Assembly (NCBI GenBank): GCA_019694955.1
Contig: JAIBAX010000020.1
Coordinates: 1-64,000 of the forward strand
Length of the DNA stretch: 64,000 nucleotides
Direction: 5' to 3'
Source: Chitinophagales bacterium
GTDB taxonomy: Bacteria; Bacteroidota; Bacteroidia; Chitinophagales; JADIYW01
A program made the translations under genes and the position numbers. Shown here piece after piece: positions 37,463-45,296 of the stretch. Numbering within the stretch: position 1 is the first letter of the stretch; the number at the start of each line of letters is the position of its first letter. Under the pieces are notes generated by a model, which worked only from the letters and a program-made list of their open reading frames with translations, had not been told where the DNA came from and did no database searches.

Positions 37463-38695
37463 GTGAACATCGCAGAAAATATCCAACTTGCTTACAGTTC
37501 TGTCAAACAGAATGCTACTAAATCTATCATCACTTGTTGCATTATTGCCATCGGAATCATGTCTTTAGTAGGGATTTTAACGGCTATTGATGGATTAAAA
37601 TCTTATTTGGTAAAGGATTTTAGCGCAATGGGCGCCAATACATTTAAACTGCGCAATGCCAGTTTAGGTGTACAATTAGACGATGATGATGAGGAACAAA
37701 AGATATTCCGCTCCATTACTGTTGCAGAAGCAGAAACCTTTAAAGAACGTTTTAATGAAATACGACCTGTTTCCATACAAGTGATTGCATCCATGATGTC
37801 GACCTTAAAATTTGAAAACGAAAAATCAAATCCGAATATTAAAATCATTGCTACAGACGAAAATTATATTAAGACAGAAGGATTTGTTATTGAGCGTGGC
37901 AGAAATCTTACCAGTAAAGAAATCGAAGTGGGCAGTCCTGTAACCCTATTGGGCAATGAAGTTGCTTTAAAGCTTTATGGCACATCTAATAACGCCATTG
38001 GAAAATTTGTCTTAATGGATGGCAACAGGTATTTAGTCGTTGGCGTTTGTGAAGCTAAGGGTACCAGTGTAATGGCCAATGACAATTATGCAGCCATCCC
38101 TTATAAGATTGCACGTGTACGATTTACCATGTCAGATCCATCCTACCTGCTAAGTGTATTATGTAAAACACCCGAAGAAATGCCGGCAATTACCGCCGAG
38201 GCCAAGGGCATCTTGCGCGTGATAAGAAAGCTAAAACCCGCGGAAGAAAATGATTTCGATGTCCTAAAAAGCGATAGCATATCCGACATGTTGGTGGAAA
38301 AAACCTCTGTTGTTACATTGGGTGGTATGATTATAGGTATCATCACCTTGTTAGGGTCGGCGATTGGACTGATGAATATAATGCTGGTAAGCGTCACCGA
38401 ACGGACAAGGGAAATAGGCACCATGAAAGCTATTGGTGCCAATAATCATAGTATCCTCATGCAGTTTCTAATGGAAGCCATTCTTATTTGTCAGTTAGGA
38501 GGAATTTCTGGTATCATTCTTGGAATTATTATTGGAAATATCTTTTCAAGTTTAATGGGAGGCACATTCATCATCCCTTGGCTATGGATATTCATCGGGG
38601 TGCTTTCTTGTCTTATTGTAGGATTAATTTCCGGTATTTACCCAGCGCTTAAAGCTTCTAGACAAAACCCTATCGAAGCGCTCCGCTACGAATAG
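37463..38695 (+). CDS. MacB/FtsX-type ABC transporter permease
   Basis: The 410-residue inner-membrane protein has one N-terminal helix (about 20-42), a periplasmic MacB-like domain (about 45-275) and three C-terminal helices (about 280-400). The conserved cytoplasmic loop [16 protein letters not shown] and the C-terminal [20 protein letters not shown] are those of MacB/LolCDE-type permeases. The start is GTG at 37463; the residues that follow ([10 protein letters not shown]) are the normal family start, and TATCTTTA at 37451 could be a -7 box. No ATP-binding or membrane-fusion subunit is adjacent, so its partners are encoded elsewhere. Function could be efflux or lipoprotein transport. Confidence 0.9.
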   Translation: MNIAENIQLAYSSVKQNATKSIITCCIIAIGIMSLVGILTAIDGLKSYLVKDFSAMGANTFKLRNASLGVQLDDDDEEQKIFRSITVAEAETFKERFNEIRPVSIQVIASMMSTLKFENEKSNPNIKIIATDENYIKTEGFVIERGRNLTSKEIEVGSPVTLLGNEVALKLYGTSNNAIGKFVLMDGNRYLVVGVCEAKGTSVMANDNYAAIPYKIARVRFTMSDPSYLLSVLCKTPEEMPAITAEAKGILRVIRKLKPAEENDFDVLKSDSISDMLVEKTSVVTLGGMIIGIITLLGSAIGLMNIMLVSVTERTREIGTMKAIGANNHSILMQFLMEAILICQLGGISGIILGIIIGNIFSSLMGGTFIIPWLWIFIGVLSCLIVGLISGIYPALKASRQNPIEALRYE

Positions 38696-38841
38696 TTCAC
38701 TGACTTTTGGCTTTTCTAAAGATATGGGCTTGGAAAAATTGGACACTCTCTTGCACAATTGCTTGATATATTATACCTTTACATCATATATTTATATTTT
38801 TACTTAAGTTATTTTTGGCATATTTTTTAGGGTAGTTTGTT

Positions 38842-39339
38842 ATGAGAAAGATTTTGTTCGCTGGTTGGTTATCCCTCTTATTTTCGGTTGCATTTGCGGG
38901 TGAGTTAAGAAAAGTCTATTTTAGGGGTTATCACTTAAGCGCGTATCAATATCCTAAGAAGAATGAAGAGGGCTTTTATTTTCCCTATTACGAGAAAACA
39001 GATTCCGTTAAAAATTACGGCACCATCATCATAGATGAGGAAGCAAAAACAATCACCTATAAATATATCAATGGCGACACATATACTGCTAAGAATGTAG
39101 AAAAACTTATTCGCTTTGAATATGTGCCCGGCAAGGGCAATGTGGAAAGCACCGTTTTCTTAGGCACTTGGGAAGGAAATAATACAGACTTCAAATTTCA
39201 GTTTATCAAAAATGCCGACAACGCTTATTCTGTAAAATTATTCTCCAAAAGAAACTACGACCCGACAATGTTGGGTGGAGAATTTTATAATAAGGAATTT
39301 GAATTCCAAACCTTGGGGATGGTTCCTGAGCAACTATAA
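38842..39339 (+). CDS. secreted hypothetical protein, 165 aa
   Basis: The product has a signal peptide (M-R-K-I-L-F-A-G-W..., cleavage near A-F-A-G, residue 20). The mature part is beta-rich and aromatic, with Y-F-R-G-Y-H-L-S-A-Y, Y-G-T-I-I-I-D-E-E and F-L-G-T-W-E-G-N-N, and looks like a small periplasmic or extracellular barrel. I do not recognise the family, and there is no lipobox or sorting domain. It is isolated between the permease gene and a repeat-containing gap. Confidence 0.6.
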   Translation: MRKILFAGWLSLLFSVAFAGELRKVYFRGYHLSAYQYPKKNEEGFYFPYYEKTDSVKNYGTIIIDEEAKTITYKYINGDTYTAKNVEKLIRFEYVPGKGNVESTVFLGTWEGNNTDFKFQFIKNADNAYSVKLFSKRNYDPTMLGGEFYNKEFEFQTLGMVPEQL

Positions 39340-39387
39340 TGTAAATAATCAACTAAAAACCAATAACTCATAACTAAAAACTTAATA

Positions 39388-39448
39388 AGGGCAATCCACC
39401 CTAAAGGGTGTTCGCACAAGGTTGCTTCTCAATCCCTATTGCGATGGT
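39388..39448. repeat. intergenic repeat copy B
   Basis: Contains a 6-bp palindrome CACCCTAAAGGGTG followed by TTCGCACAAGGTTGCTTCTC and AATCCCTAT; the latter two match copy A at 11193-11248 closely. It lies in the 320-base gene-free gap 39340-39659, which otherwise shows nothing clear. Confidence 0.6.
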
Positions 39449-39659
39449 AAGTGCAAATGATTGTTTAGTTTTGTAACATTATATCAAGAGATTTATAAAA
39501 TAGACCACTCGTTTTCACATGTCGACACACATGAACAGGGAATTAGATTTTACTAATGGACTACATTAACATTACTTTTGCGATTACAATATTCAAAATG
39601 GAAATTTATTAGAAAAAATGAAGCAAATAATTTAAATTTACGCTATAAAAAGGAACGGC

Positions 39660-39890
39660 ATGAGAACAGTTGAGTTAAAATCAAATTTACATAACATTCT
39701 TGACAAGATTGAAAATGAGCAACTTTTATGGACAATCTATGACTTTCTACAACAAGGAGACATAAAAAATGAGGGACAGATTTGGAAAACACTTAATGAA
39801 GAACAAAAAAAGGAAATCTATCTATCATATGAAGAATCGCAAGACGACAAAAATCTGATAGATTGGGAAACTGTTATGAAAAAGTATTAA
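39660..39890 (+). CDS. antitoxin-like protein of a ParE/RelE-type module
   Basis: The 76-residue acidic protein starts M-R-T-V-E-L-K-S-N-L-H and has a helix-rich body ending in L-I-D-W-E-T-V-M-K-K-Y. The layout matches short Bacteroidota antitoxins that precede ParE/RelE-like toxins. Its stop codon overlaps the toxin ATG by one base (TAATG), so the pair was once translationally coupled. The toxin is truncated (see next entry), so this antitoxin may no longer have a local partner. Confidence 0.65.
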   Translation: MRTVELKSNLHNILDKIENEQLLWTIYDFLQQGDIKNEGQIWKTLNEEQKKEIYLSYEESQDDKNLIDWETVMKKY

Positions 39891-40084
39891 TGCAAGTCTA
39901 CATTACCCCAAGAGCAGAATTAAACTTCAACTCAATTGTAAACTACTTAAAACAAACATGGGGCGAAAAAACTGCCAAAGAATTCATTCCCCTTACTGCT
40001 CGAAGTTTAGAACTTCGTGCTGAAAATGGTGCAAGTTTAGAACTTGCGGAGCATAGATTTTCTTTAACGCAGAATAAGCGTTAG
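39890..40084 (+). pseudogene. ParE/RelE-like toxin, truncated
   Basis: The first 33 or so residues (M-Q-V-Y-I-T-P-R-A-E-L-N-F, then W-G-E-K-T-A-K-E-F) are a normal ParE/RelE N-terminal helix pair. After about base 39988 the sequence becomes an unrelated palindromic DNA element, and the frame ends 32 residues later. The conserved C-terminal strands with Arg and aromatic residues are missing and I do not find them downstream. The toxin is therefore probably inactive. Confidence 0.65.
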
Positions 40085-40163
40085 ACTTTGTGACGAAAGG
40101 AAATTATACAAAATAGCTATGAGGCACGGAATTTTTCTCCTGCAGACGTAGTAATAACTACGT
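39997..40163. repeat. palindromic element inserted in or beside the toxin gene
   Basis: Two 7-bp hairpins share the core AGTTTAGAACTT: CGAAGTT-TAG-AACTTCG (40001-40017) and GCAAGTT-TAG-AACTTGC (40031-40047). An outer 5-bp pair TGCTC / GAGCA (39997-40001 and 40049-40053) encloses both. A third hairpin, ACGTAGT-AATA-ACTACGT, lies at 40146-40163. The limits of the element, perhaps as far as about 40260, are not certain. Confidence 0.6.
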
Positions 40164-40310
40164 TGAGGACAGAAAAATGAGTACAGAAATAGATATGAAG
40201 TAGAATTTTCTTGCAGTAAATTTCTAATGCTTTTTCTGGGTTTAAAAAACAAGATACAATCTCGCGTTATGCTATATTCAAAATTACAATCTTTGAACAG
40301 TAGAAATAAA

Positions 40311-40336
40311 AAAAGGTCACCCGAAGGTGACCTTTT
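40311..40336 (-). terminator. rho-independent terminator of the rpsF-rpsR-rplI operon
   Basis: An 11-bp stem AAAAGGTCACC / GGTGACCTTTT encloses a 4-base loop that reads TTCG on the minus strand, followed there by a T-run. It lies 20 bases past the rplI stop. Confidence 0.9.
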
Positions 40337-40355
40337 ATATCATACATTGAAATGA

Positions 40356-40802
40356 TTAGTCTTGAACGACTTCAAAAGCAATCTCGGCTACTACATCTTT
40401 GAACAAGTTCACGGATGCCTTGTAAGAACCGAGTGATTTCACTTCTTCAGTCATATGTATCTTACGACGGTCAACATCAATATCGAATTGTTTTTTCAAT
40501 ACATCTGCCAACTGAACGGTAGTTACAGAGCCGAAAAGCTTACCGCTGGTACCTGCTTTTGCGCCTACTGTTAATACTTTATCTTTGAGAGAATCTGCCA
40601 ATGCTTGCATATCTGCAATTTTCTTAGCAATCTTTGCAGATTGTTGTTTGCGTATCTCTTCTAAATGTTTTACGTTTGACGTATTGGCTACTTTAGCCAT
40701 TCCTTTTGGGATAAGATAATTGCGACCATAACCCGGTCTTACAGTTACCACATCGAATTTACTTCCCAAGTTTTCAACGTCTTGCAACAAAATAATGTCC
40801 AT
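40356..40802 (-). CDS. rplI: 50S ribosomal protein bL9
   Basis: The 148-residue protein is a normal-length bL9: N-terminal RNA-binding domain M-D-I-I-L-L-Q-D-V-E-N-L-G with R-P-G-Y-G-R-N-Y-L-I-P (about 22-32), a long charged helix (about 42-78), then the C-terminal domain with G-K-L-F-G-S-V-T. It is the last gene of the rpsF-rpsR-rplI operon, 6 bases after rpsR, and is followed by a strong terminator. Confidence 0.97.
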   Translation of the reverse strand: MDIILLQDVENLGSKFDVVTVRPGYGRNYLIPKGMAKVANTSNVKHLEEIRKQQSAKIAKKIADMQALADSLKDKVLTVGAKAGTSGKLFGSVTTVQLADVLKKQFDIDVDRRKIHMTEEVKSLGSYKASVNLFKDVVAEIAFEVVQD

Positions 40803-40808
40803 AGTTTT

Positions 40809-41075
40809 TTACTTTAAAAGGTCAGTAACATAAGGTAATAATGCGATATGGCGAGCACGCTTGATAGCCTGACTAACTTTACGTTGAAATTTCAGTGAGT
40901 TTCCGGTAATTCTTCTAGGAAGCATCTTACCTTGCTCGTTGATAAATTTCAATAAAAAGTCAGGATCTTTGTAGTCCACATACTTAATGCCCATTTTCTT
41001 AAAACGGCAATACTTCTTTTTGTTCATCCCGATTTTTGGGGAATTCAAAAATTTAATGTCTTTGTTGTCTGCCAT
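40809..41075 (-). CDS. rpsR: 30S ribosomal protein bS18
   Basis: The 88-residue basic protein has the family pattern [25 protein letters not shown] and [13 protein letters not shown] at 41075 gives the normal start; an upstream extension overlaps rpsF. It begins 1 base after the rpsF stop. As usual for Bacteroidota, there is no ssb gene between rpsF and rpsR. Confidence 0.97.
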   Translation of the reverse strand: MADNKDIKFLNSPKIGMNKKKYCRFKKMGIKYVDYKDPDFLLKFINEQGKMLPRRITGNSLKFQRKVSQAIKRARHIALLPYVTDLLK

Positions 41076-41076
41076 C

Positions 41077-41430
41077 TTACACCTCCGTTTTTTCTTTTTT
41101 GCCTGACAATCTTGTTCTTCTGCTCTCCGCATACTTCACAGCATGCTTATCTAAAGCTACTGTAAGGAAACGCATGATGTTTTCATCCCTTTTGAATTCC
41201 ACTTCGAATTTCTTCAACAGTGCACCTTCCAATTGGTACTCTAACAACGTGTAAAATCCGGTTGTTTTCTTTTGTATCGGATAAGCGAGGGTCCGGATAC
41301 CCCAATCTTCTTTGCTTACCAGTTTCCCTCCGTTCTTTTCAATGAAGTCGGTGTACTTCTTGACCGTTTTGGAGTACTCATCATTGCTGAGTACCGGAGT
41401 AGAAATAAATACGGTTTCGTAATTACTCAT
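41077..41430 (-). CDS. rpsF: 30S ribosomal protein bS6
   Basis: The 117-residue protein begins [12 protein letters not shown] and has the S6 core with [12 protein letters not shown] (about 43-54), F-Y-T-L-L-E-Y and [11 protein letters not shown]. It is the first gene of the ribosomal operon and has an exact -7 box upstream. The C-terminal basic tail (R-R-T-R-L-S-G-K-K) is common in this phylum. Confidence 0.97.
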   Translation of the reverse strand: MSNYETVFISTPVLSNDEYSKTVKKYTDFIEKNGGKLVSKEDWGIRTLAYPIQKKTTGFYTLLEYQLEGALLKKFEVEFKRDENIMRFLTVALDKHAVKYAESRRTRLSGKKEKTEV

Positions 41431-41450
41431 TTAATAAAAAATTTAGGGCG

Positions 41451-41458
41451 CAAAGGTA
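41451..41458 (-). promoter_or_regulatory. putative -7 promoter box for the ribosomal operon
   Basis: The minus strand reads TACCTTTG, an exact TAnnTTTG match, 20 bases upstream of the rpsF ATG. A -33 TTTG is not visible. Confidence 0.45.
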
Positions 41459-41560
41459 GCGATTTATTTCTTTATTCCCTATTGATTTGTGTTAAATTTA
41501 ATAGAATTAAATATCATTGTCGTCTGGTAAAAACAAATTGTGCGTGGGCATGACAAAAAT

Positions 41561-41663
41561 CGGCGGCGAGCGTGGGTTGTTGAGGCGTGGAGCGTCCCGA
41601 TTGATATCGGGATGTCTTGATTTTTTTTGGTTACTTTTTTGTATCAAGACAAAAAAGTGACAA
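41561..41663. repeat. intergenic hairpin-rich repeat element
   Basis: Within the 470-base gap 41431-41900, this GC-richer patch contains three palindromes: TCCCGA-TTGATA-TCGGGA (41595-41612), GTCTTGAT / ATCAAGAC (41614-41621 and 41643-41650), and ACTTTTTTG / CAAAAAAGT (41633-41641 and 41650-41658). I recall very similar runs (gatgtcttgatt, then tttggttact, then tatcaagac) between genes in many Bacteroidota genomes. The rest of the gap holds nothing I can name. Confidence 0.6.
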
Positions 41664-41900
41664 ACATTTAGCATGAAAATCAAATAGTTATAATTGGCAC
41701 TTACTGATTAATTAATGCTAACAATTTACGTTTCTCAGTATATTTCTCAACCATTGACAAATTTTAATGTTAAAAGTAAAATTATTGTATGATACCAGCT
41801 TGTTTTTTAGAATTGTCAATTATTTATTGTAATCGGAATTGATAATCAATTAATTAAGAGTTTAAATAATGAGGAAAATTTTTTAATTGGACAATAGTGA

Positions 41901-42338
41901 TTAAATATCTATCTTATTCACGCGCTTTTCATGCCGCCCTCCTTCAAAGGCTGTTGTTAAAAACACTTGTACTATCGCCAATGCTTCCTCTTTTTGCACA
42001 TATCTCGCAGGGATGCAACAAATATTGGCATCGTTGTGCTGCCTTGCCAGCTGCGCAATCTCCGAATTCCAGCAAATAGCCGCACGCACGCCTTTGTGTT
42101 TATTGGCAGTAATTGCCACACCATTGGCGCTCCCACATAAAAGCACACCCATTTTTTGCTTACCCGTAGAAATAGCCTTTGCCAATTTGTGTGCATAATC
42201 CGGATAATCCACAGACTCTCCCGTATAGCAACCTAAATCTTGTACATTAACATCTTGCCCCTTCAAAGATTGCTGGAGAAACTCCTTCCACTCATACCCT
42301 GCATGGTCGGAAGCTAAAAGAATAATATCATTTCCCAT
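41901..42338 (-). CDS. rpiB: ribose 5-phosphate isomerase B
   Basis: Interconverts ribose-5-phosphate and ribulose-5-phosphate in the pentose phosphate pathway. The 145-residue protein has L-A-S-D-H-A-G-Y-E near the N-terminus, D-Y-P-D-Y-A, the catalytic Cys in L-L-C-G-S-A-N-G-V (about 67-75), H-K-G-V-R-A-A and H-N-D-A-N-I. The length and motifs match RpiB/LacAB isomerases. A near-consensus -7 box (TATCTTTA on the minus strand) lies about 5 bases before the start region. It is monocistronic. Confidence 0.94.
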   Translation of the reverse strand: MGNDIILLASDHAGYEWKEFLQQSLKGQDVNVQDLGCYTGESVDYPDYAHKLAKAISTGKQKMGVLLCGSANGVAITANKHKGVRAAICWNSEIAQLARQHNDANICCIPARYVQKEEALAIVQVFLTTAFEGGRHEKRVNKIDI

Positions 42339-42433
42339 GTGTTAAAGATAATATTTTTGAAATGCTATCTACTTATACTGGATTAATTTTAACACTTATA
42401 TTAGAACATCATAATATCAAAATATGAAGAGGC

Positions 42434-43267
42434 TTACGTCCATTCCTGCACATGATGTTTATTCACTCTTGCAGAAATAAATATACTCACTTCGTATAAA
42501 ATAAAGATGGGAAGTGCTACAATAAGTTGACTGGAAACATCACCGGGTGTAACTATTGCCGAAAGGATGAGGTTCGCAACCACAGCTTCTTTGCGATGGC
42601 TGCGCATGAATTCGGGCGTTAGCAACCCTACTTTCGACAAGAAATAACTGATAATCGGCAATTCAAAAACTATTCCACATGCCAATACCGAAGTATTTAA
42701 GAAGCTGATATAATTGGCAAGATTCAGTTGGTTTTCAACTTTATCTGACAGCGTAAAAGTACTTAAAAAACCAATGGAAAAAGGCGCCATGATAAAATAT
42801 CCAAACAAACATCCTATTAAGAATAATAACGAACTCCAAAATATGACGGTACTGGATTTTTGTACTTCTACATCATGTAATCCCGGCTTCACGAACCGCC
42901 AAAATTCCCAAAACACATATGGAAAGGTGACTATAAGTCCACCCAATATGGATAGTTTTGTAGCGGCAGCAAATTGTCCGGCAACATCCACGTTCTGGAT
43001 GGTGACATTTATGCCCTGCATGCAAAGACCTTCCAAGAAGGACGATTGTTGTGACAAGTAACAAAGCAATCGGTAAGTTGGAAAATCATCATCTAATAAT
43101 CCAAATAAAACCGTATCAAAAATTTGTTTATGGTATAAAAATATAACACAGGCCGCAATAGCAACTGCAATAAAGGCCCTGAAGAAGTGCCAACGCAACA
43201 CCTCAATGTGTTCAAAGAACGACATTTCTTGTTTGGGATTGCTTTGCTCAATGCTTTCCTTTGCCAC
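42434..43267 (-). CDS. tatC: twin-arginine translocase subunit TatC
   Basis: Inner-membrane core subunit of the Tat system that recognises twin-arginine signal peptides and exports folded proteins. The 277 residues contain six hydrophobic segments. Hallmarks are M-S-F-F-E-H-I-E-V-L-R-W-H near the N-terminus, F-P-Y-V-F-W-E-F-W-R-F-V-K-P-G-L in the middle, and the late S-A-I-V-T-P-G-D motif. The start is GTG at 43267, which overlaps the TAG stop of the OmpA-like gene by one base and gives the M-A-K-E... N-terminus typical of Bacteroidota TatC; ATG at 43225 is an alternative. No tatA gene is adjacent. Confidence 0.95.
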   Translation of the reverse strand: MAKESIEQSNPKQEMSFFEHIEVLRWHFFRAFIAVAIAACVIFLYHKQIFDTVLFGLLDDDFPTYRLLCYLSQQSSFLEGLCMQGINVTIQNVDVAGQFAAATKLSILGGLIVTFPYVFWEFWRFVKPGLHDVEVQKSSTVIFWSSLLFLIGCLFGYFIMAPFSIGFLSTFTLSDKVENQLNLANYISFLNTSVLACGIVFELPIISYFLSKVGLLTPEFMRSHRKEAVVANLILSAIVTPGDVSSQLIVALPIFILYEVSIFISARVNKHHVQEWT

Positions 43268-44298
43268 TAATTTCCGGTCGTTTGAAGAATTTGTAATATT
43301 TTGTCCATATCCGGGGTGAGAATAATTTCCGTTCTTCTATTCTTAGCTTTTCCTTCAGGTGTAGTATTGGTTTCCACCGGAAAATGCTCTCCCCTGCCGG
43401 ACGCAATAATCTGTTTGGGTGCAACACCGTATTTCCAGGTTAAAATCCTGACAATAGAAGTGGCACGAAGTACGCTCAAATCCCAGTTATCCTTCATAAA
43501 ACCCGTCCCACTCAACGGAACATTATCGGTATGTCCTTCAACATTTACGGCGATATCAGGATTCGCTTTAATCACTTCTGCCAGTTTTCCCAAAGCCTCC
43601 ACACCTTTTGGGTCGACCGTAGTGCTACCAGATTTGAACAATAGCTTCTCTGACAAAGACACATATATCTTGCCATTTTTATTTTCGACAGTAATATCTG
43701 AAGCGGAAAAACTCGTTAATGCTGCCGATATTTTTGCTTTTAATTCTTCAGTTTTCTTTTTCTGTTCATTCAGCAGTTTCTCCATTTCCTGTATCTTCTT
43801 CTCCCTATCCTGAAGACTATTGCCTAAATCTGCGTTTTGCAAACCTAATTTTTCCAAGGCTGCCTGCTTCGCAGCAATATCTGCTTCCTTCTTAGATATC
43901 TCTAATTCCTTGCGCTGCAATTCCAACTCCTTTTGTATCAACTGTCCGTTCGTGAGTTGTGATTGCTGGTTAGCATCCTGAATTTTCTCCCTTTGTTTTT
44001 CCAATTCCTTTTCGTGGTCGTCTTTTAATGTTTGCAAATCCGTCTTAAGTGCTGCAATGGTATTTGCAAGTGCCACAGAATCATTTTGCCGCTTCAAAAA
44101 CTGTTCGTACAATTTTTGATATTCCGCCTTACAAAACTCATAATCATCTTTAATAGTCTTTTGCTCCTCAACAACCTTAGTACGTTCAGCTTCAATAGCA
44201 TAATATTTATCCATTAAATCCTGATACTTGCGTTGCGGAACACAAGAAACCACTACAAAAAGGGTAAGCATAAATATCGAAATCGGTAAAATTCGCAT
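43267..44298 (-). CDS. OmpA/MotB-like peptidoglycan-binding lipoprotein with coiled coil
   Basis: The 343-residue product has a lipoprotein signal (lipobox V-V-S-C at residue 19). Residues about 25-190 are an uninterrupted charged coiled coil. The C-terminal OmpA-type domain (about 205-335) has F-K-S-G-S-T-T-V, V-E-G-H-T-D-N-V-P, the L-R-A-T-S-I-V-R-I-L helix and K-N-R-R-T-E-I-I-L, which bind meso-diaminopimelate of peptidoglycan. It should link the outer membrane to the cell wall. It precedes tatC with a one-base stop/start overlap, so the two are translationally coupled; the functional link to Tat is unclear. Confidence 0.9.
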   Translation of the reverse strand: MRILPISIFMLTLFVVVSCVPQRKYQDLMDKYYAIEAERTKVVEEQKTIKDDYEFCKAEYQKLYEQFLKRQNDSVALANTIAALKTDLQTLKDDHEKELEKQREKIQDANQQSQLTNGQLIQKELELQRKELEISKKEADIAAKQAALEKLGLQNADLGNSLQDREKKIQEMEKLLNEQKKKTEELKAKISAALTSFSASDITVENKNGKIYVSLSEKLLFKSGSTTVDPKGVEALGKLAEVIKANPDIAVNVEGHTDNVPLSGTGFMKDNWDLSVLRATSIVRILTWKYGVAPKQIIASGRGEHFPVETNTTPEGKAKNRRTEIILTPDMDKILQILQTTGN

Positions 44299-44314
44299 CT
44301 CTAATTATTTTGCA

Positions 44315-44322
44315 CAAAGATA
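44315..44322 (-). promoter_or_regulatory. putative -7 promoter box for the OmpA-like/tatC operon
   Basis: The minus strand reads TATCTTTG, an exact TAnnTTTG match, 16 bases upstream of the ATG. No clear -33 box. Confidence 0.45.
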
Positions 44323-44557
44323 AGCATTGGAAGCATTGAGCGTTGTATCGTTTTTTAAACAAAACGGTAAGAAATGTAAAAATAACCTCATTTTTTATCT
44401 CTATCCTTAATTTCCGAATAAGGTGATTCTTAAAAAGTGTATGTGGTTTTATTCTTTTGTTACGAAGTAATTCAATGAATAATGATTTTTTGTTGCTTTG
44501 CTTTACCTTTTTAGTTAATTTTACCTCTAATTTAATAGATTAAGAAAAACCAAAATT

Positions 44558-44770
44558 ATGCAACAACTTATCTTTAAAAAGGATATAGAACAATCCAAAA
44601 TGGATGCATTACTTCATTTCCTAAAGTCTTGGGATATTGAAGCAGAACTTATTAATAACAAAATCACAACAAAAAAGAAAAGCGATTTTTCTCTCTCTGT
44701 GGGTATTTGGAAAGATTATAATATAGATGCTAACGAACTTCGTAAAAATGCATGGAAAACAAACAAATGA
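44558..44770 (+). CDS. VapB-like antitoxin
   Basis: The 70-residue protein starts M-Q-Q-L-I-F-K-K-D-I-E-Q and has an acidic helix followed by a basic stretch (T-T-K-K-K-S-D-F). Its stop overlaps the PIN-domain toxin start in the form ATGA, which is the usual arrangement of a VapBC-type operon and the main reason to call it an antitoxin. I do not recognise the DNA-binding fold in it. Confidence 0.7.
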   Translation: MQQLIFKKDIEQSKMDALLHFLKSWDIEAELINNKITTKKKSDFSLSVGIWKDYNIDANELRKNAWKTNK

Positions 44771-45147
44771 AACTCTGCGACACCAATATTCTTATAGAAA
44801 TTTATAGAGGCAATCTCAATATAATTCATACTGTAAAAACTATCGGACAGCATAATATTGCTGTCAGTGATGTTACTTGTGCCGAACTATTCTTTGGGGC
44901 AAGAAACAAAAGAGAATTGCAAATCCTTAGAAGAGATTTAGATAAATTAACCATCCTTCCAATTGATGCTAACATTTCTAACTTAGCAGTTCTTTTGGTA
45001 GAAAAGTATGCATTATTTCATAACCTCTCTTTACCAGATGCTTTGATTGCTGCTACTGCAATTATTCACAACATCGAACTATATACTATTAATCTTAAAG
45101 ATTTCAAATTCTTAGATACGTTAATGCTATTTAATCCAACAATTTAG
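44767..45147 (+). CDS. vapC: PIN-domain toxin (VapC-like)
   Basis: A 126-residue ribonuclease of the PIN family. Acidic active-site residues are visible: Asp5 in L-C-D-T-N-I-L-I, Glu in C-A-E-L-F-F-G (about 37), and Asp in S-L-P-D-A-L-I-A-A-T-A (about 95), with a final Asp in N-L-K-D-F-K. VapC toxins cleave tRNA or rRNA when the antitoxin is lost. ATG at 44767 overlaps the antitoxin TGA; an ATG 15 bases earlier would also fit. All catalytic acids are present, so the toxin should be active. Confidence 0.85.
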   Translation: MKLCDTNILIEIYRGNLNIIHTVKTIGQHNIAVSDVTCAELFFGARNKRELQILRRDLDKLTILPIDANISNLAVLLVEKYALFHNLSLPDALIAATAIIHNIELYTINLKDFKFLDTLMLFNPTI

Positions 45148-45296
45148 CAAATGACCTTTAAGAACACACTACCCAACTATAACCATTATATCTTTAACCC
45201 AAAAAAAAAAATTTAATATACTTTCATTATCACAGTAAATAAAAACAATCCAAATTCAACGAACTCCTCTTATCTTTATACACAAATTAAATTCAC

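Noticed and set aside
39997-40053. tRNA-like cloverleaf suggested by the nested hairpins
   Set aside because: The arms are too short, there is no T-arm consensus GTTC and no CCA-type acceptor stem.
40064-40252. 62-codon minus-strand frame over the palindromic element
   Set aside because: It covers hairpin DNA and has no ribosome-binding site; better explained as repeat sequence.
41076-41076. Expected ssb or primosomal gene between rpsF and rpsR
   Set aside because: Only 1 base separates the two genes; the ssb-less order is usual for Bacteroidota.
43301-43813. 170-codon open frame on the plus strand
   Set aside because: It is antisense to the OmpA domain and coiled coil of the lipoprotein gene and has no family resemblance.
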